A stretch of DNA of 64,000 bases from Deltaproteobacteria bacterium. Lineage in GTDB: Bacteria > Desulfobacterota > Desulfomonilia > Desulfomonilales > Desulfomonilaceae. A program made the position numbers and the translations under genes. Positions 54,285 through 63,857 of this stretch are shown here, piece by piece. Each line of letters begins with the position of its first letter. Within the stretch, counting starts at the first letter, position 1. The notes beneath the pieces are model-generated. The model saw nothing but the letters and a program-made list of their open reading frames with translations, did no database searches and was not told the origin of the DNA. The stretch is taken from contig JAJYDQ010000007.1 of assembly GCA_021777225.1 (NCBI GenBank), positions 1 to 64,000 of the forward strand. The letters are read 5' to 3'.

Positions 54285-54940
54285 GACAGGACCTTCTTAA
54301 GTTTTTCTTTTACTACCATCCGCGCTCTATGCAGACGGGATTTAGTCGTTCCTTCGGGCAGATCCAGTATGCGGGCAATTTCATCGTAGGACAAGCCCTC
54401 AATGTCTCTTAAAATTACAATTTCCCGATGGTCCGGTTCTAGCTCGTTAATCGCTTCTATAACGGCTTTTCGAATCTGATTTCCGGACAACAATTCTTCA
54501 GGGTTGGCTGTCTGATCCGGTAAAGCTCTATGAGACTGATCCCCTTCATCGTCGGTTTCGGACGATCCTTTGTTCGTAAAAAAACCTCGGCGTTTCAAAT
54601 ACTTGAACCTATTTTTACCTCTGTTCGTCGCAATCTGAAAAAGCCAGGTAGAGAACTTCGAATCACCTCTAAAGCTTTTCAGGTTTTGATATGCCGCGGT
54701 AAAGATTTCCTGAGCTAAATCATTAGCTTCTTCAGGATCTCCAACGAATCTATAAGCGACACTGAAAACCTTTTTCTGATACTTTACAACCAGATCGTTA
54801 AAAGCCTCTCTATCACCACCAGCGCAACGCTTTACCAGTTCTTCATCGTCATCCCTGTTATCCGTAGAACTACCGACAAGCGATACACTTGCTAATGTCA
54901 GACAAATTAAATTTAGAATTGTTTCAAGATCTAACGTCAC
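54281..54940 (-). CDS. RpoE-like ECF sigma factor
   Basis: A 219-residue sigma-70 family protein with only regions 2 and 4. Region 2 carries DLAQEIFTAAYQNL and FSTWLFQIATNR; region 4 carries EAINELEPDHREIVILRDIEGLSYDEIA and GTTKSRLHRAR. The first about 28 residues are an extra hydrophobic stretch not typical of the family. Coupled to its membrane anti-sigma factor, it likely responds to envelope stress. The upstream region has no clear autoregulatory promoter. Confidence 0.93.
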   Translation of the reverse strand: MTLDLETILNLICLTLASVSLVGSSTDNRDDDEELVKRCAGGDREAFNDLVVKYQKKVFSVAYRFVGDPEEANDLAQEIFTAAYQNLKSFRGDSKFSTWLFQIATNRGKNRFKYLKRRGFFTNKGSSETDDEGDQSHRALPDQTANPEELLSGNQIRKAVIEAINELEPDHREIVILRDIEGLSYDEIARILDLPEGTTKSRLHRARMVVKEKLKKVLS

Positions 54941-55217
54941 GAGAGGATTTTTTATCTCCGATCAATATATCCGCGAAAATTATGGTAATTTGGGGCCTAA
55001 GTCAAGAATTAAGGTCAACAAACCAATCTCCGGCCTAGCAGGTCCTTGTTATAATTCATTTGGAACCCGAACGCACAGCGAAATTCCGGTGTTTGCCGTT
55101 TGTAACTTGAATATATTGGCATAATCGAGTAAAAAGTGATGTTCTAAGTATGATTGTTACCTATTGACACCTTGCCCAAAATCGTTCGTCTATAGAAATA
55201 GCATTTTGGAGGACGGA

Positions 55218-56396
55218 ATGAAACTATCAAGACGGGTAACGGAAACAGCGCCTTACCTGTTTCATTTGATTGATGAAAAGCGCAAAGCTGCCCAGGAAAG
55301 AGGCATCGATGTGATATCGTTGGCTATTGGGGACCCGGACATGCCAACTCCGGACTTCGTGATCGACCTTATGAATGAGGAGATTCGCGACCCTCGTAAC
55401 CATCAGTATCCCAGTTATAAAGGAGAACCAGATTTCTGTGAGCTAGTGGCGCATTGGTTTAAAAAGCGTTTCGGCGTGAATCTGGACGCCCAAAATGAAA
55501 TAATGGCCACCATAGGTTCCAAGGACGCGGTATCTCATCTCCCGTTTGTATTCATTGATCCAGGAGACACCGCATTGGTCACAGACCCCGGATATCCCGC
55601 CTATGAAGCAGCCATAGGATTCGCCGGCGGCGCGTCCGTCCGTGTTCCCCTACTCGAAGAACGGGGATTTCTCCCAGACCTGCGGTCTATTCCTGATGAC
55701 ACCGCAAACTCGGCAAAATTTATTTTTATTAATTATCCAAACAACCCTACCGCGGCAGTCGCTGATGAGTCTTTTTTTCAGGATCTCGTGACGTTCGCCA
55801 GGAAGCATGATCTTGTCATACTCGCTGATAACGCTTATTCTGAAGTGTACTTTGAACCGGAAGATAGACCCATAAGCATAATGCAAATACCTGGAGCAAA
55901 AGATCTTTCAATCGAAATACACTCCTTTTCCAAAACCTTTAATATGACAGGATGGCGGATCGGATTTGTTGTGTCGTCAAAAGCGCTGATCCAGCGATTC
56001 CTTACGCTGAAATCAAATTTCGACTCAGGGGTCTTTATGGCCATCCAGCGGGCCGCTGCCAGAGCGCTCGGACATCCCGACGCTCCGTTGTTTAATGAAC
56101 AGAGGATCCAACTGTTCAGGAAAAGACGGGATATTATCGCCGCAGCGCTCAATGAGCTCGGTTTCAGATTCGGTTTGCCACGGGCAAGTTATTATTTCTG
56201 GGTCCGAATTCCTGAAATGTATTCGTCTTCAGTAGTGTTTTGCGCTGACTTACTTGAAAAACAGGGACTGGTAGTCACCCCTGGAATTGGCTATGGACCG
56301 AGCGGAGAAGCATTTTTCCGAATCTCAATGACTTCGCCCAATGAAAAAATTAAACAGGGCATGGAACGTCTCAAGAATTTCATGAAGGGACTCTAA
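55218..56396 (+). CDS. dapL: LL-diaminopimelate aminotransferase-like enzyme
   Basis: A 392-residue fold-type I PLP enzyme. The N-terminal [18 protein letters not shown] and [12 protein letters not shown] are typical of DapL, which makes LL-diaminopimelate for lysine and peptidoglycan. The PLP lysine is in [15 protein letters not shown]. The start at ATG 55218 has GGAGG; the frame runs further upstream (55164) without an RBS. It overlaps carA by one base. Class I aminotransferase is certain, DapL likely. Confidence 0.85.
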   Translation: MKLSRRVTETAPYLFHLIDEKRKAAQERGIDVISLAIGDPDMPTPDFVIDLMNEEIRDPRNHQYPSYKGEPDFCELVAHWFKKRFGVNLDAQNEIMATIGSKDAVSHLPFVFIDPGDTALVTDPGYPAYEAAIGFAGGASVRVPLLEERGFLPDLRSIPDDTANSAKFIFINYPNNPTAAVADESFFQDLVTFARKHDLVILADNAYSEVYFEPEDRPISIMQIPGAKDLSIEIHSFSKTFNMTGWRIGFVVSSKALIQRFLTLKSNFDSGVFMAIQRAAARALGHPDAPLFNEQRIQLFRKRRDIIAAALNELGFRFGLPRASYYFWVRIPEMYSSSVVFCADLLEKQGLVVTPGIGYGPSGEAFFRISMTSPNEKIKQGMERLKNFMKGL

Positions 56397-57505
56397 TGAA
56401 AGCCTCTCTCGTATTGGCCGATGGTGAATCTTTTGTGGGTGTCGCAATGGGAGCCACTGGCGAAAAAATAGGGGAAGTCGTCTTTAATACGGCTATTACA
56501 GGATATCAGGAAGTCCTGACGGATCCTTCCTATCGAGGACAAATTGTCACCATGACTTATCCCCACATTGGCAACACAGGAGTCAATTTTGACGACAATG
56601 AATCCATTTCGCCATTTCTTGCCGGTTTTATTGTGAAGGAATATTGCGCCAGCCCCAGCAATTGGAGGAATAATGAAGATCTTGGCGCTTTCCTAAAACG
56701 GTTCGATGTGATTGGCATCCAGGGAATCGACACTAGAAGGCTAACCAGAAATTTGAGAGAGACAGGCGCAAAAAAGGGCATAATTTCTACAGAAGACCAT
56801 GATCTCGACAGTCTTCTTAAAAAGGTCAGAAATTATCCTGATATTGAGGGATTGGACTTGGTAAAGGAAGTAACATGCGATAAGCCTTACGATTGGAATC
56901 AAGGGACATGGCGATGGAATGCGCGCTCAGCTACTTCTCAGAATAAGTTCAAGGTGGCCGCTCTAGATTATGGGATTAAACAGAATATCCTGAGACTGCT
57001 TGTGGACTCGGGGGCTCACGTCAGAGTGTTTCCAGCCTTTTCCAGCTCAGACGAAATTCTCGCTTACAATCCGGATGGAATTTTTCTTTCGAATGGCCCT
57101 GGTGATCCGGAGGGTGTCCCCTACGTGATTGAAACGGTAAGAAATCTCATCGGCAAAAAGCCTATATTTGGAATTTGTCTTGGCCACCAAATCCTTGGTC
57201 TTGCGTTGGGCGGACGGGTCTATAAGCTCGTTTTCGGGCATCACGGAGCCAATCATCCGGTTAGAAGGCTCGACACAGGTCAGGTCGAGATAACTTCCCA
57301 AAATCACAATTTCGCGGTAGACCCAGAGACTGTGGCCTCAGAATGTCAGGTTACTCATGTGAATCTAAATGATCAAACCAACGAAGGAATGATTCACAGG
57401 AAATACCCGGTATTCTCGATACAGTATCACCCCGAGGCGTCTCCAGGTCCTCATGATTCCAGGTATCTGTTTGAACGCTTCCGAAAGATGATCATGGATT
57501 CATGA
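56396..57505 (+). CDS. carA: Carbamoyl-phosphate synthase small subunit
   Basis: A 369-residue glutaminase subunit. The N-terminal domain ([32 protein letters not shown]) and class I glutamine amidotransferase domain (from about residue 190) are both present. The catalytic triad is in [11 protein letters not shown] (Cys) and QYHPEASPG (His, Glu). It feeds ammonia to CarB for arginine and pyrimidines. carB is not in the window; the next gene is convergent. One-base overlap couples it to dapL. Confidence 0.95.
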   Translation: MKASLVLADGESFVGVAMGATGEKIGEVVFNTAITGYQEVLTDPSYRGQIVTMTYPHIGNTGVNFDDNESISPFLAGFIVKEYCASPSNWRNNEDLGAFLKRFDVIGIQGIDTRRLTRNLRETGAKKGIISTEDHDLDSLLKKVRNYPDIEGLDLVKEVTCDKPYDWNQGTWRWNARSATSQNKFKVAALDYGIKQNILRLLVDSGAHVRVFPAFSSSDEILAYNPDGIFLSNGPGDPEGVPYVIETVRNLIGKKPIFGICLGHQILGLALGGRVYKLVFGHHGANHPVRRLDTGQVEITSQNHNFAVDPETVASECQVTHVNLNDQTNEGMIHRKYPVFSIQYHPEASPGPHDSRYLFERFRKMIMDS

Positions 57506-57527
57506 TCAACATCTCAATTTCAGTCGC

Positions 57528-57569
57528 AACCGCAACCCATGATGTCAAAAATTAAAATGGGTTGCGGTT
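57528..57569. terminator. Hairpin between convergent carA and amide hydrolase
   Basis: AACCGCAACCCAT (57528-57540) pairs perfectly with ATGGGTTGCGGTT (57557-57569), a 13-bp stem with a 16-base loop and two further pairs beyond a mismatch. There is no T-run, but its place between convergent genes suggests a shared terminator. Confidence 0.5.
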
Positions 57570-57592
57570 ACGAAGTCATCAATTAAACATGA

Positions 57593-58699
57593 CTATTTAG
57601 CCTGATCTGTAATATCAAGATATTTCTGGGGAACGGGATCAAGAGGCATGTATTTGAACTTGTTCCCGCTAAAATCAACCTTCTTCAAGTCAATCTTCGT
57701 AACATCAAGGTTATCATAAGTCCGTTGATACATCACCCTGTTGGTGAGATCTTTGAATGTCGCGAATTGTGTGGTCTCCGCTGCCGTTATTTTTCCGTCC
57801 GCTCCCTTTTCTACAACCAGACCTTTGGAAATATCGAAGGAATTCACAATGTGTTGGGCGAGGTTTAGGTTCTTGTCAACATTGGGTTGTCGCTCAGCGG
57901 ATTTTACTACAATTGCGAGCCTCACAAAGCGACTTGGCGGAGTCATATCCCCCGGAACTCCGAACATTCCTGCGCCATGACCAGTGGGGACAAGCTTCAG
58001 GGAATCCAGGACGCCACCTGTTGGGTTTGAGTTGTTCATCCCAACGTATTGGCGTAAATTCGTCATGTGCCACGGGAAATTAGGGGCGTTTGTTAATATC
58101 CCAATATAGTCATCGTATACGTGAAGCTGTCCATGCTCAAATTCCAACACAATGGTTTTACCCGTGGCGTCCGAGACAGCGAGATGCACAGGTGGAACCA
58201 TGTTCAATTCCTCAACGATAGCTCCGTAAATTACTACGTTTTGAACTTCTTTTCTGACTTCCTCAACAGTGGCGAAATTTCCTAGAATCCATGGTCCCAT
58301 TAGCGAAAGATTTAGTGATTTGGACTCTTCGCCCGGCTTTACTTCCTGATACGTGGTGTTATGTTCGAACCACAGGGCCCCAGTGGTAAGGCCGGCTTCA
58401 TTCATTCCATCAGCCACAGCGCCGTCCGGACCAGCCCCATAATACCCAACATAACCATATTTGGTTTTCCAGCTTATCCCGGGTTGTCCGTTGGGCGCTT
58501 GACTCTGGAAACCCATCTTACGTGGCGCCACGACGATTTGCCATTTCAATGGAACTCCAAACTCCATAGTCCTCCCTACAACGACCGAACTATCTTTAGC
58601 CCCCAAGGTAAACCACATACATCCCTGAGCGACGCCAAAAGAACCTATTAGCGCCAGGCTGATTATACACACGCAAAATAATACAGTTCGCCTCGTCAT
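57593..58699 (-). CDS. Exported choloylglycine hydrolase/penicillin-acylase-like Ntn hydrolase
   Basis: A 368-residue protein with an N-terminal signal peptide (about 1-26). It is immediately followed by the candidate N-terminal nucleophile Cys27 in VAQGCMWFT, then VVVGRTMEF, a family pattern. Choloylglycine-hydrolase-type enzymes cleave C-N bonds of conjugated amides such as bile salts or acyl-amides. Signal-peptide cleavage may expose the catalytic Cys. ATG 58699 has GAGGAGGG upstream. It lies in a cluster with an exported HAD phosphatase (25 bases upstream) and a sulfatase. Substrate unknown. Confidence 0.82.
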   Translation of the reverse strand: MTRRTVLFCVCIISLALIGSFGVAQGCMWFTLGAKDSSVVVGRTMEFGVPLKWQIVVAPRKMGFQSQAPNGQPGISWKTKYGYVGYYGAGPDGAVADGMNEAGLTTGALWFEHNTTYQEVKPGEESKSLNLSLMGPWILGNFATVEEVRKEVQNVVIYGAIVEELNMVPPVHLAVSDATGKTIVLEFEHGQLHVYDDYIGILTNAPNFPWHMTNLRQYVGMNNSNPTGGVLDSLKLVPTGHGAGMFGVPGDMTPPSRFVRLAIVVKSAERQPNVDKNLNLAQHIVNSFDISKGLVVEKGADGKITAAETTQFATFKDLTNRVMYQRTYDNLDVTKIDLKKVDFSGNKFKYMPLDPVPQKYLDITDQAK

Positions 58700-58724
58700 A
58701 AAATGTCCCTCCTCAATTGATGAT

Positions 58725-59831
58725 TTACTTACTCTCAAACGGGAAAATGATCTTCCAGTCTTTTTTCATACTTATGACAAACCAACCCTTTGCCTTCGCT
58801 TCATCATACAACTCCTGTGTAAAGGTCCCGACTTTGGTCTGTGGCAAGCCTTCGGCTGGACCATAAGCGTACTCGCGTTTGGCGTCGTCGTGGAGCACCA
58901 GCATCATCAATGCCGCCTTCCCACTTCCCTGAGTATACTCAAGCATTTGCCGGTCGCCAGTTGAGTTACCAAACGCCGCCTGCGGACGACGGCCTGTGAA
59001 AAGATAGATATTCTCCGGTTTTCCAGAGAAATTGTCGTTCAACAGGAGTTTCGGCGATCGCATCAGGATGCCCTTCCCGTCTTTGGCATAGCTGAACTGG
59101 GTTTCGACCGCCGAACCGATCACCTGTTCAAGAGAGATGCCATAAACCTGCTTCGAATAAGCACGAACAAAATCTTGTCCCCCACCTGTAACAATGTACG
59201 TTTTGTAGCCGTTATCCCGCAGGTAGCGCATTACCTCCAGCATTGGCTCATAAACAAGGTCGGTATATGGGCGTTTCCAACGAGGGTCCTTAGCTTTTGC
59301 GATCCATTCCTTAACCGCAGCCTGAAACACATCAGTGGTCATGCCCGTGTGTGTCGCAAAGACGATCTGTTCGAGATCTTTTGTCGTGAACTTCTCCATC
59401 GCAGCCCGATCGTGCGAGATTACCGCCTTGAATGGCATCTTCTCTTTCCATTCCGGATGCTTCGACGCATGCTCCACTACTTGATCCAATGCGAACATAA
59501 CTTGTGTGTAAATTGGGTGCTCCACCCACAATGTCCCATCTTGATCAAAAGTAGCAAGTCGGTCTTGGGGCACGACGTAATCAGGGCTGGACTTATCAGT
59601 AGTGACCTGTACGAAACGCATGATAGCCTGCTTTGCAGGCCCCTCGTTCCATGAAAGCAGCGGGTCATTCTGAGCGTAACATTGGGCTACACTCAGCACG
59701 AGAGTAAAGATGGCTGCCGTAAAAAGAGGAGTCAAACGGTAGAATGGTCTTTTGAGCAAAGAGGACTTTGCCGAAAAGTTGTTATCAATGAAATAGGCGG
59801 TCGATATGCTGCTATGCAAAAGTCGAATCAT
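58725..59831 (-). CDS. Exported HAD-superfamily phosphatase
   Basis: A 368-residue protein with a long N-terminal region ending in a signal-peptide-like helix (about 33-53, VLSVAQCYAQ). It has the HAD nucleophile motif FDQDGTLWVEHP near residue 95, YIVTGGG for motif II and GNSTGDRQML for motif IV. A capping domain lies between motifs. It is a periplasmic phosphatase relative of unknown substrate, 25 bases upstream of the amide hydrolase and 110 bases after the sulfatase gene. Confidence 0.82.
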   Translation of the reverse strand: MIRLLHSSISTAYFIDNNFSAKSSLLKRPFYRLTPLFTAAIFTLVLSVAQCYAQNDPLLSWNEGPAKQAIMRFVQVTTDKSSPDYVVPQDRLATFDQDGTLWVEHPIYTQVMFALDQVVEHASKHPEWKEKMPFKAVISHDRAAMEKFTTKDLEQIVFATHTGMTTDVFQAAVKEWIAKAKDPRWKRPYTDLVYEPMLEVMRYLRDNGYKTYIVTGGGQDFVRAYSKQVYGISLEQVIGSAVETQFSYAKDGKGILMRSPKLLLNDNFSGKPENIYLFTGRRPQAAFGNSTGDRQMLEYTQGSGKAALMMLVLHDDAKREYAYGPAEGLPQTKVGTFTQELYDEAKAKGWFVISMKKDWKIIFPFESK

Positions 59832-59883
59832 TACTAACCCCCTACTCTTCGTGGCTTGATAAATCTGCAGAATACCGAAATAT

Positions 59884-59919
59884 TCCTGCGTATTGAGGGA
59901 AAAACCTCGCCACGCAGGA
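59884..59919 (-). terminator. Hairpin between sulfatase and HAD phosphatase genes
   Basis: TCCTGCGT (59884-59891) pairs with ACGCAGGA (59912-59919), with an inner GAGG/CCTC stem. It lies 22 bases after the sulfatase stop on the minus strand, with only a weak T-run (ATATTT). It may partly terminate or stabilise the upstream transcript and so lower downstream expression. Confidence 0.45.
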
Positions 59920-59940
59920 GTAAATATTGCTCAGATCAGT

Positions 59941-61605
59941 CTATTTCGTCTTTGCCGGTTGTTGGGGCGATTTTTCTGGCTGGGACGAAGGTTCCAGAAG
60001 CAAAAATAGGCGTCTCAAGCCAGGAGGATTATTAAACTGGTTTACTAACTGACTTGTAGAGCCGGCTGTTGGTATTGTCGGGCGGTTCGGGCACGTCAGA
60101 AGCTCGCCAAAGAATTGCTCGAAATACGGTTGAGCCAATTCGACTATCCAGCCATGGTCTTCTCCGGAGTACCTTCCAGGAGATGTCCTTAAGTCACCAC
60201 GCGTCGGAGCGGCCCCATTGAAAACAGCGTCATACTGTTCGCCCGGGTCCCACCAAAGATTATAAAGCGCGGGAAAAGCCAGGTTTAAATCTGGCCCAAG
60301 CCAGGTGTCCTTGGCTGTAAAAAGAAGCTTGAAGTTGGTTACTCGCAATCCACCAAACGCCAAATCTGTAACATAGAAAAAATGATCCCGGTTGGATGGC
60401 CCTTTCCCGAAAAGATAGTCAGTGTTTTCAACCCCATCAAAGATAATGTCCTTGCCGTTGTTGTCTTTAAAAATACGAGTAGGAGGTGATCCACCGGCCA
60501 GTTTGACAATAGTAGGCCACCAATCCATATGACACATGATTTCATTGGCCACCGTCCCGGGCTTAATATGCCCTGGCCACCATGCCATCGCGGGCACTCT
60601 ATAACCTCCCTCGTAAGAACTCCCTTTCATACCGCGGAAAGGAGTATAGCCAGCGTCAGGCCATGCGTCTACCCATGCGCCATTGTCAGTTGTCCACACG
60701 ACCAGAGTATTTTCACTAATTCCAGCGTCACGTACAGCCTGCATTATTTGACCGGAATTATCATCCAACTCCATCAGAGCGTCGAGATAGCGGCCGCCGC
60801 CTGGAGATTTTCCTTTGAAGCGTGGGGACGGATTATTAGGATTGTGTACTTTCATGAAACAGAGGTACATGAAAAACGGCTTGTCGTCCTGGGCATGCGT
60901 TTTGATGTATTTGACCGCATCCTCGCGAATGATGTCATCAACAGTAGCAAGATCCTCGTAGCCAAACTTTTTCTTGACCACTTTGGGAGTTCCTCCGGCT
61001 TTTCCTTCCCATTGGCTAAGGTCAACCTTGCTCCATGCCTCCATAAATTTCTTGTTGTGTATCGGAAAATCGGGTTGCAATGGTAGATAGTCGTATGCGT
61101 AAACTCCCGCGTAGTACGGAAGCATGTAATGCATCTCATCGAAACCATGCGCTGTCGGAAAAGTTTCAGGAGTGTCACCCAGATGCCACTTGCCCCACAT
61201 GGCTGTCTGATAGCCCAGTTTTTTTAGGGCCTCAGCTATAGTGGGGTCCTCTTTTTTTAGGCCGTTGAGATCACCTGGGGCCAACACTGTAGAAAGGGCC
61301 GTCCTTATCGGGATCCGGCCAGTAATGAATGAAGCCCGACCAGCGGTACAACTCGCCTGACCGTAATAATTTGTGAAACGCATTCCTTCTGATGCTATTC
61401 GGTCCAGGTTCGGGGTTGGGCAACCACGGTTCTCACCACCGCCATAGCATCCCAAATCACCCCAGCCGACATCGTCGGTCATGATCATGATGAAGTTTGG
61501 TTTTTTTTGCTGGGCAAACGTGGGCGTTGAAGAACAGACGACCAACGCAAACGTCACGGCCGCTACAAAAGCTACAAAGCCAGTCACACCGCTTCGCCAC
61601 CGCAT
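59941..61605 (-). CDS. Exported arylsulfatase (Cys-type, CTAGR)
   Basis: A 554-residue sulfatase with a signal peptide (about 1-32). The formylglycine precursor is in SCTAGRASFITGR. Metal ligands and substrate residues are in MTDDVGWGD, GKWHLGD, TTDNGAW and KGSSYEGGYR. It hydrolyses sulfate esters in the periplasm. The Cys must be oxidised to formylglycine by an FGE or anSME encoded elsewhere; the SUMF1-like gene at 12421-13413 lacks the catalytic cysteines. ATG 61605 has AGGAG; the frame opens at 61629. Confidence 0.93.
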   Translation of the reverse strand: MRWRSGVTGFVAFVAAVTFALVVCSSTPTFAQQKKPNFIMIMTDDVGWGDLGCYGGGENRGCPTPNLDRIASEGMRFTNYYGQASCTAGRASFITGRIPIRTALSTVLAPGDLNGLKKEDPTIAEALKKLGYQTAMWGKWHLGDTPETFPTAHGFDEMHYMLPYYAGVYAYDYLPLQPDFPIHNKKFMEAWSKVDLSQWEGKAGGTPKVVKKKFGYEDLATVDDIIREDAVKYIKTHAQDDKPFFMYLCFMKVHNPNNPSPRFKGKSPGGGRYLDALMELDDNSGQIMQAVRDAGISENTLVVWTTDNGAWVDAWPDAGYTPFRGMKGSSYEGGYRVPAMAWWPGHIKPGTVANEIMCHMDWWPTIVKLAGGSPPTRIFKDNNGKDIIFDGVENTDYLFGKGPSNRDHFFYVTDLAFGGLRVTNFKLLFTAKDTWLGPDLNLAFPALYNLWWDPGEQYDAVFNGAAPTRGDLRTSPGRYSGEDHGWIVELAQPYFEQFFGELLTCPNRPTIPTAGSTSQLVNQFNNPPGLRRLFLLLEPSSQPEKSPQQPAKTK

Positions 61606-61673
61606 TTCAACTACTCCTCTCCTGAACATTTTGAAAATACTTTACCCCTTATTAAACTATATCATGCTTCAAA

Positions 61674-62987
61674 TTAACGTATCAATCCAATTTTCTTGGC
61701 TTGATTCAACAGGTCTTGTCTAAATTGCGGAGCGGCAAGTTCAATTAGCGCTAGCGCTCGCTCGGAATTGGTTTTACCTTTCAGATTGGTCATGCCATAC
61801 TCTGTTACCACCCACATCGGTTCCATTCTGGAATCCGTGACTATTCCGGTGAGGCGTGGGACTATCTTGGACACCTGGTCATTCTTGGCAGTCGAATAGA
61901 AAGCCAGGAACGACATGCCTCCTTTTGAACGAAAAGCGCCGCTCATGAAATCTCTCTGACCTCCGACGCCGCTGAATTCGTGGCCTGCGATATATTCCGA
62001 GTTAACCTGTCCCATGAGATCGATTTCTATAATGGAGTTTACCGACACGACATTGTCATTGCGCTGAATCACTGACGGATCGTTAATATGGGAGCATGGA
62101 TAGCTTTCTACGGAGGGGTTGTCATCAATGAAATCATAGAGTTTCCTTGTGCCCCAGCAAAGAGCGAAAACCGATTTAAAACGGTGAATGTTCTTTTTAT
62201 GGTTTGTTATTGCCCCGGCTTCGTGGAGATCGACGACGCTTGTGGTAAGCATTTCAGTATGAATTCCAAGATCTTTGTGGTTTGTGAGGGATTTCGCTAC
62301 AGCGTTGGGGATGCCTCCAATGCCGAATTGTAAACAGGCCCCATCAGGTACCATTTCGGTGATTTTGGCTCCTATAGAAACATCTTTTGCAGATAAAGGC
62401 CTTTCTTCAAGTTCCAGCAGGGGGGTATGGTTTTCAACAATTGAGTCTACCTCGGAAACGTGAATGAGATTCTCTCCGAAAACACGGGGCATATTTTCAT
62501 TCACTTCAACTATGGTTGTTTTACATTGTCTGACGAGGGTCGAGGCATAATCGCAACTTGTACCGAGACTGAAGTAACCGTGCTTGTCCATGGGAGAGAC
62601 CGTTATCATAAAGACATCAATATTAATGAATTCCAGCAAGACTCTCGGAAGTTGCCACAGATAACAAGGCATGAAATCTATTACAGAGCTTGTTCCAGCT
62701 TCCTGGATTAGTTCTCTATCCAAATCCGTCATAAAATTGGCGTGAAAACGTAAATGATCCAGATATTTTGCCTTGAATAGAGGTTTGGCTCCGTCTTTGG
62801 CGATCTGATAATAGAGATCGATTTTATCCACATCTCCCGCATCGACCCGTTCGGCCAGGCTGGCCAAAAGCGCAGGAGGATTGGAAGGACCGAGCCCGAA
62901 TGATACGTTGCATTTTCGGGGGATTTTCGCGACAGCTTCTTCGGGGGTCGTAAGCTTCTGATGATAGATGCTATAAATGTCTTGCAT
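61674..62987 (-). CDS. Acetyl-CoA hydrolase/CoA-transferase family protein
   Basis: A 437-residue enzyme of the Cat1/AbfT (4-hydroxybutyrate CoA-transferase) family. Motifs: LQFGIGGIPNAV near residue 220, YIAGHEFSGVGGQRDFMSGA and GIVTDSRMEP in the C-terminal domain. It transfers CoA between acetyl-CoA and organic acids in the cytoplasm. AGGAAGAGG precedes the ATG. It lies 68 bases upstream of the sulfatase gene on the same strand; a functional link to the exported hydrolases is not evident. Confidence 0.9.
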   Translation of the reverse strand: MQDIYSIYHQKLTTPEEAVAKIPRKCNVSFGLGPSNPPALLASLAERVDAGDVDKIDLYYQIAKDGAKPLFKAKYLDHLRFHANFMTDLDRELIQEAGTSSVIDFMPCYLWQLPRVLLEFINIDVFMITVSPMDKHGYFSLGTSCDYASTLVRQCKTTIVEVNENMPRVFGENLIHVSEVDSIVENHTPLLELEERPLSAKDVSIGAKITEMVPDGACLQFGIGGIPNAVAKSLTNHKDLGIHTEMLTTSVVDLHEAGAITNHKKNIHRFKSVFALCWGTRKLYDFIDDNPSVESYPCSHINDPSVIQRNDNVVSVNSIIEIDLMGQVNSEYIAGHEFSGVGGQRDFMSGAFRSKGGMSFLAFYSTAKNDQVSKIVPRLTGIVTDSRMEPMWVVTEYGMTNLKGKTNSERALALIELAAPQFRQDLLNQAKKIGLIR

Positions 62988-63097
62988 ATTTTACCTCTTC
63001 CTGCCAACCATGCGACGCCATCTGAGGAGGGCCCGTTTTTGATGATAAAGTTCATCAAGACTGTGTAATCAGTTTATGCGACGCTGAGTTGGCGCCC

Positions 63098-63843
63098 CTA
63101 ATCCCCGCCCAAAACAGACCCCACCTCGTTCAATAGTTCAGCTATCGCAAAAGGCTTGTGTAAAAATCCGTTAACAAGAGGACCGATCTCCCTGTGTAAA
63201 TTATCGTCCGGAGCGTAGCCGCTTGCTATAAGCACTTGGCTGATGGGTCGATTCTTAGCAATTCCATCAAGCAGTCTCTACAGGACATCACCGGCATGAG
63301 AAGGTCCAGAATCACCAGCGATATCTCAGATGTTCTCGTCTGATAAATCGCAACAGCGTTACGTCCATTGTTGGCAAAAATGACAGAATAGCCGGCGTTC
63401 GTGAGAATCCGGTGAGCCAGTTCAGCTACCGGAAGCGTGTCCTCTACAACCAAAATTGTTTCTGTTACGGTTAAATGGGCTGATGGGGAGGTCCCCCTTC
63501 TGTTAGTAGGTTCTGATTCTATGGCAGGAAAGTAAACCTTGAACTCGGCTCCTTTACCTGGTTCGCTCTGACACAGGGCGCTCTCCACCTGCTTACGTTC
63601 GGTGGCGTCGGTCATAAAACACAAAGCCGCCGGGTTTGAGAACTTGATCTCCCCGTTTTGAACGATGAAAATCGCTTCACCAGCTTTATCAACAATCTCG
63701 CGAAATTTTAACGCAGCAGCTTCTCCGAGTAATTTCTCGGAGTCCTGACGAATAGCCTCAGAAGCCCGAAATTCAGCGATCTCAAGTCGCATCTCTTTCA
63801 ATTCATCAATAAGCTGGTCTTTGGTCTTGTCTTGGTCTTGCAT
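63098..63843 (-). pseudogene. Decayed hybrid histidine kinase (internal deletion plus frameshift)
   Basis: The frame from 63843 encodes a short coiled coil, a PAS domain (about 50-85, ending TDATERKQ) and then jumps straight to GAEFKVYFPA, the usual end of a histidine-kinase ATPase domain. The dimerisation and ATP-binding core is missing. A receiver domain follows (VEDTLPVAELAHR, LVILDLLMPV), but it stops early at 63226. The remainder (VLIASGYAPDDN...HKPFAIAELL) continues in another frame to a stop at 63098-63100. A one-base loss near the AKC codons explains it. Both lesions argue for a non-functional remnant. Confidence 0.82.
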
Positions 63844-63857
63844 GAAAGCTTATCCTG

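Noticed and set aside
55163-55190. TTGACA followed by TATAGA before dapL
   Set aside because: The spacer is 21 bases, too long for a sigma-70 promoter.
60529-61086. 185-codon open frame on the plus strand
   Set aside because: It lies opposite the sulfatase gene, whose motifs are intact; the composition is a complement artefact.
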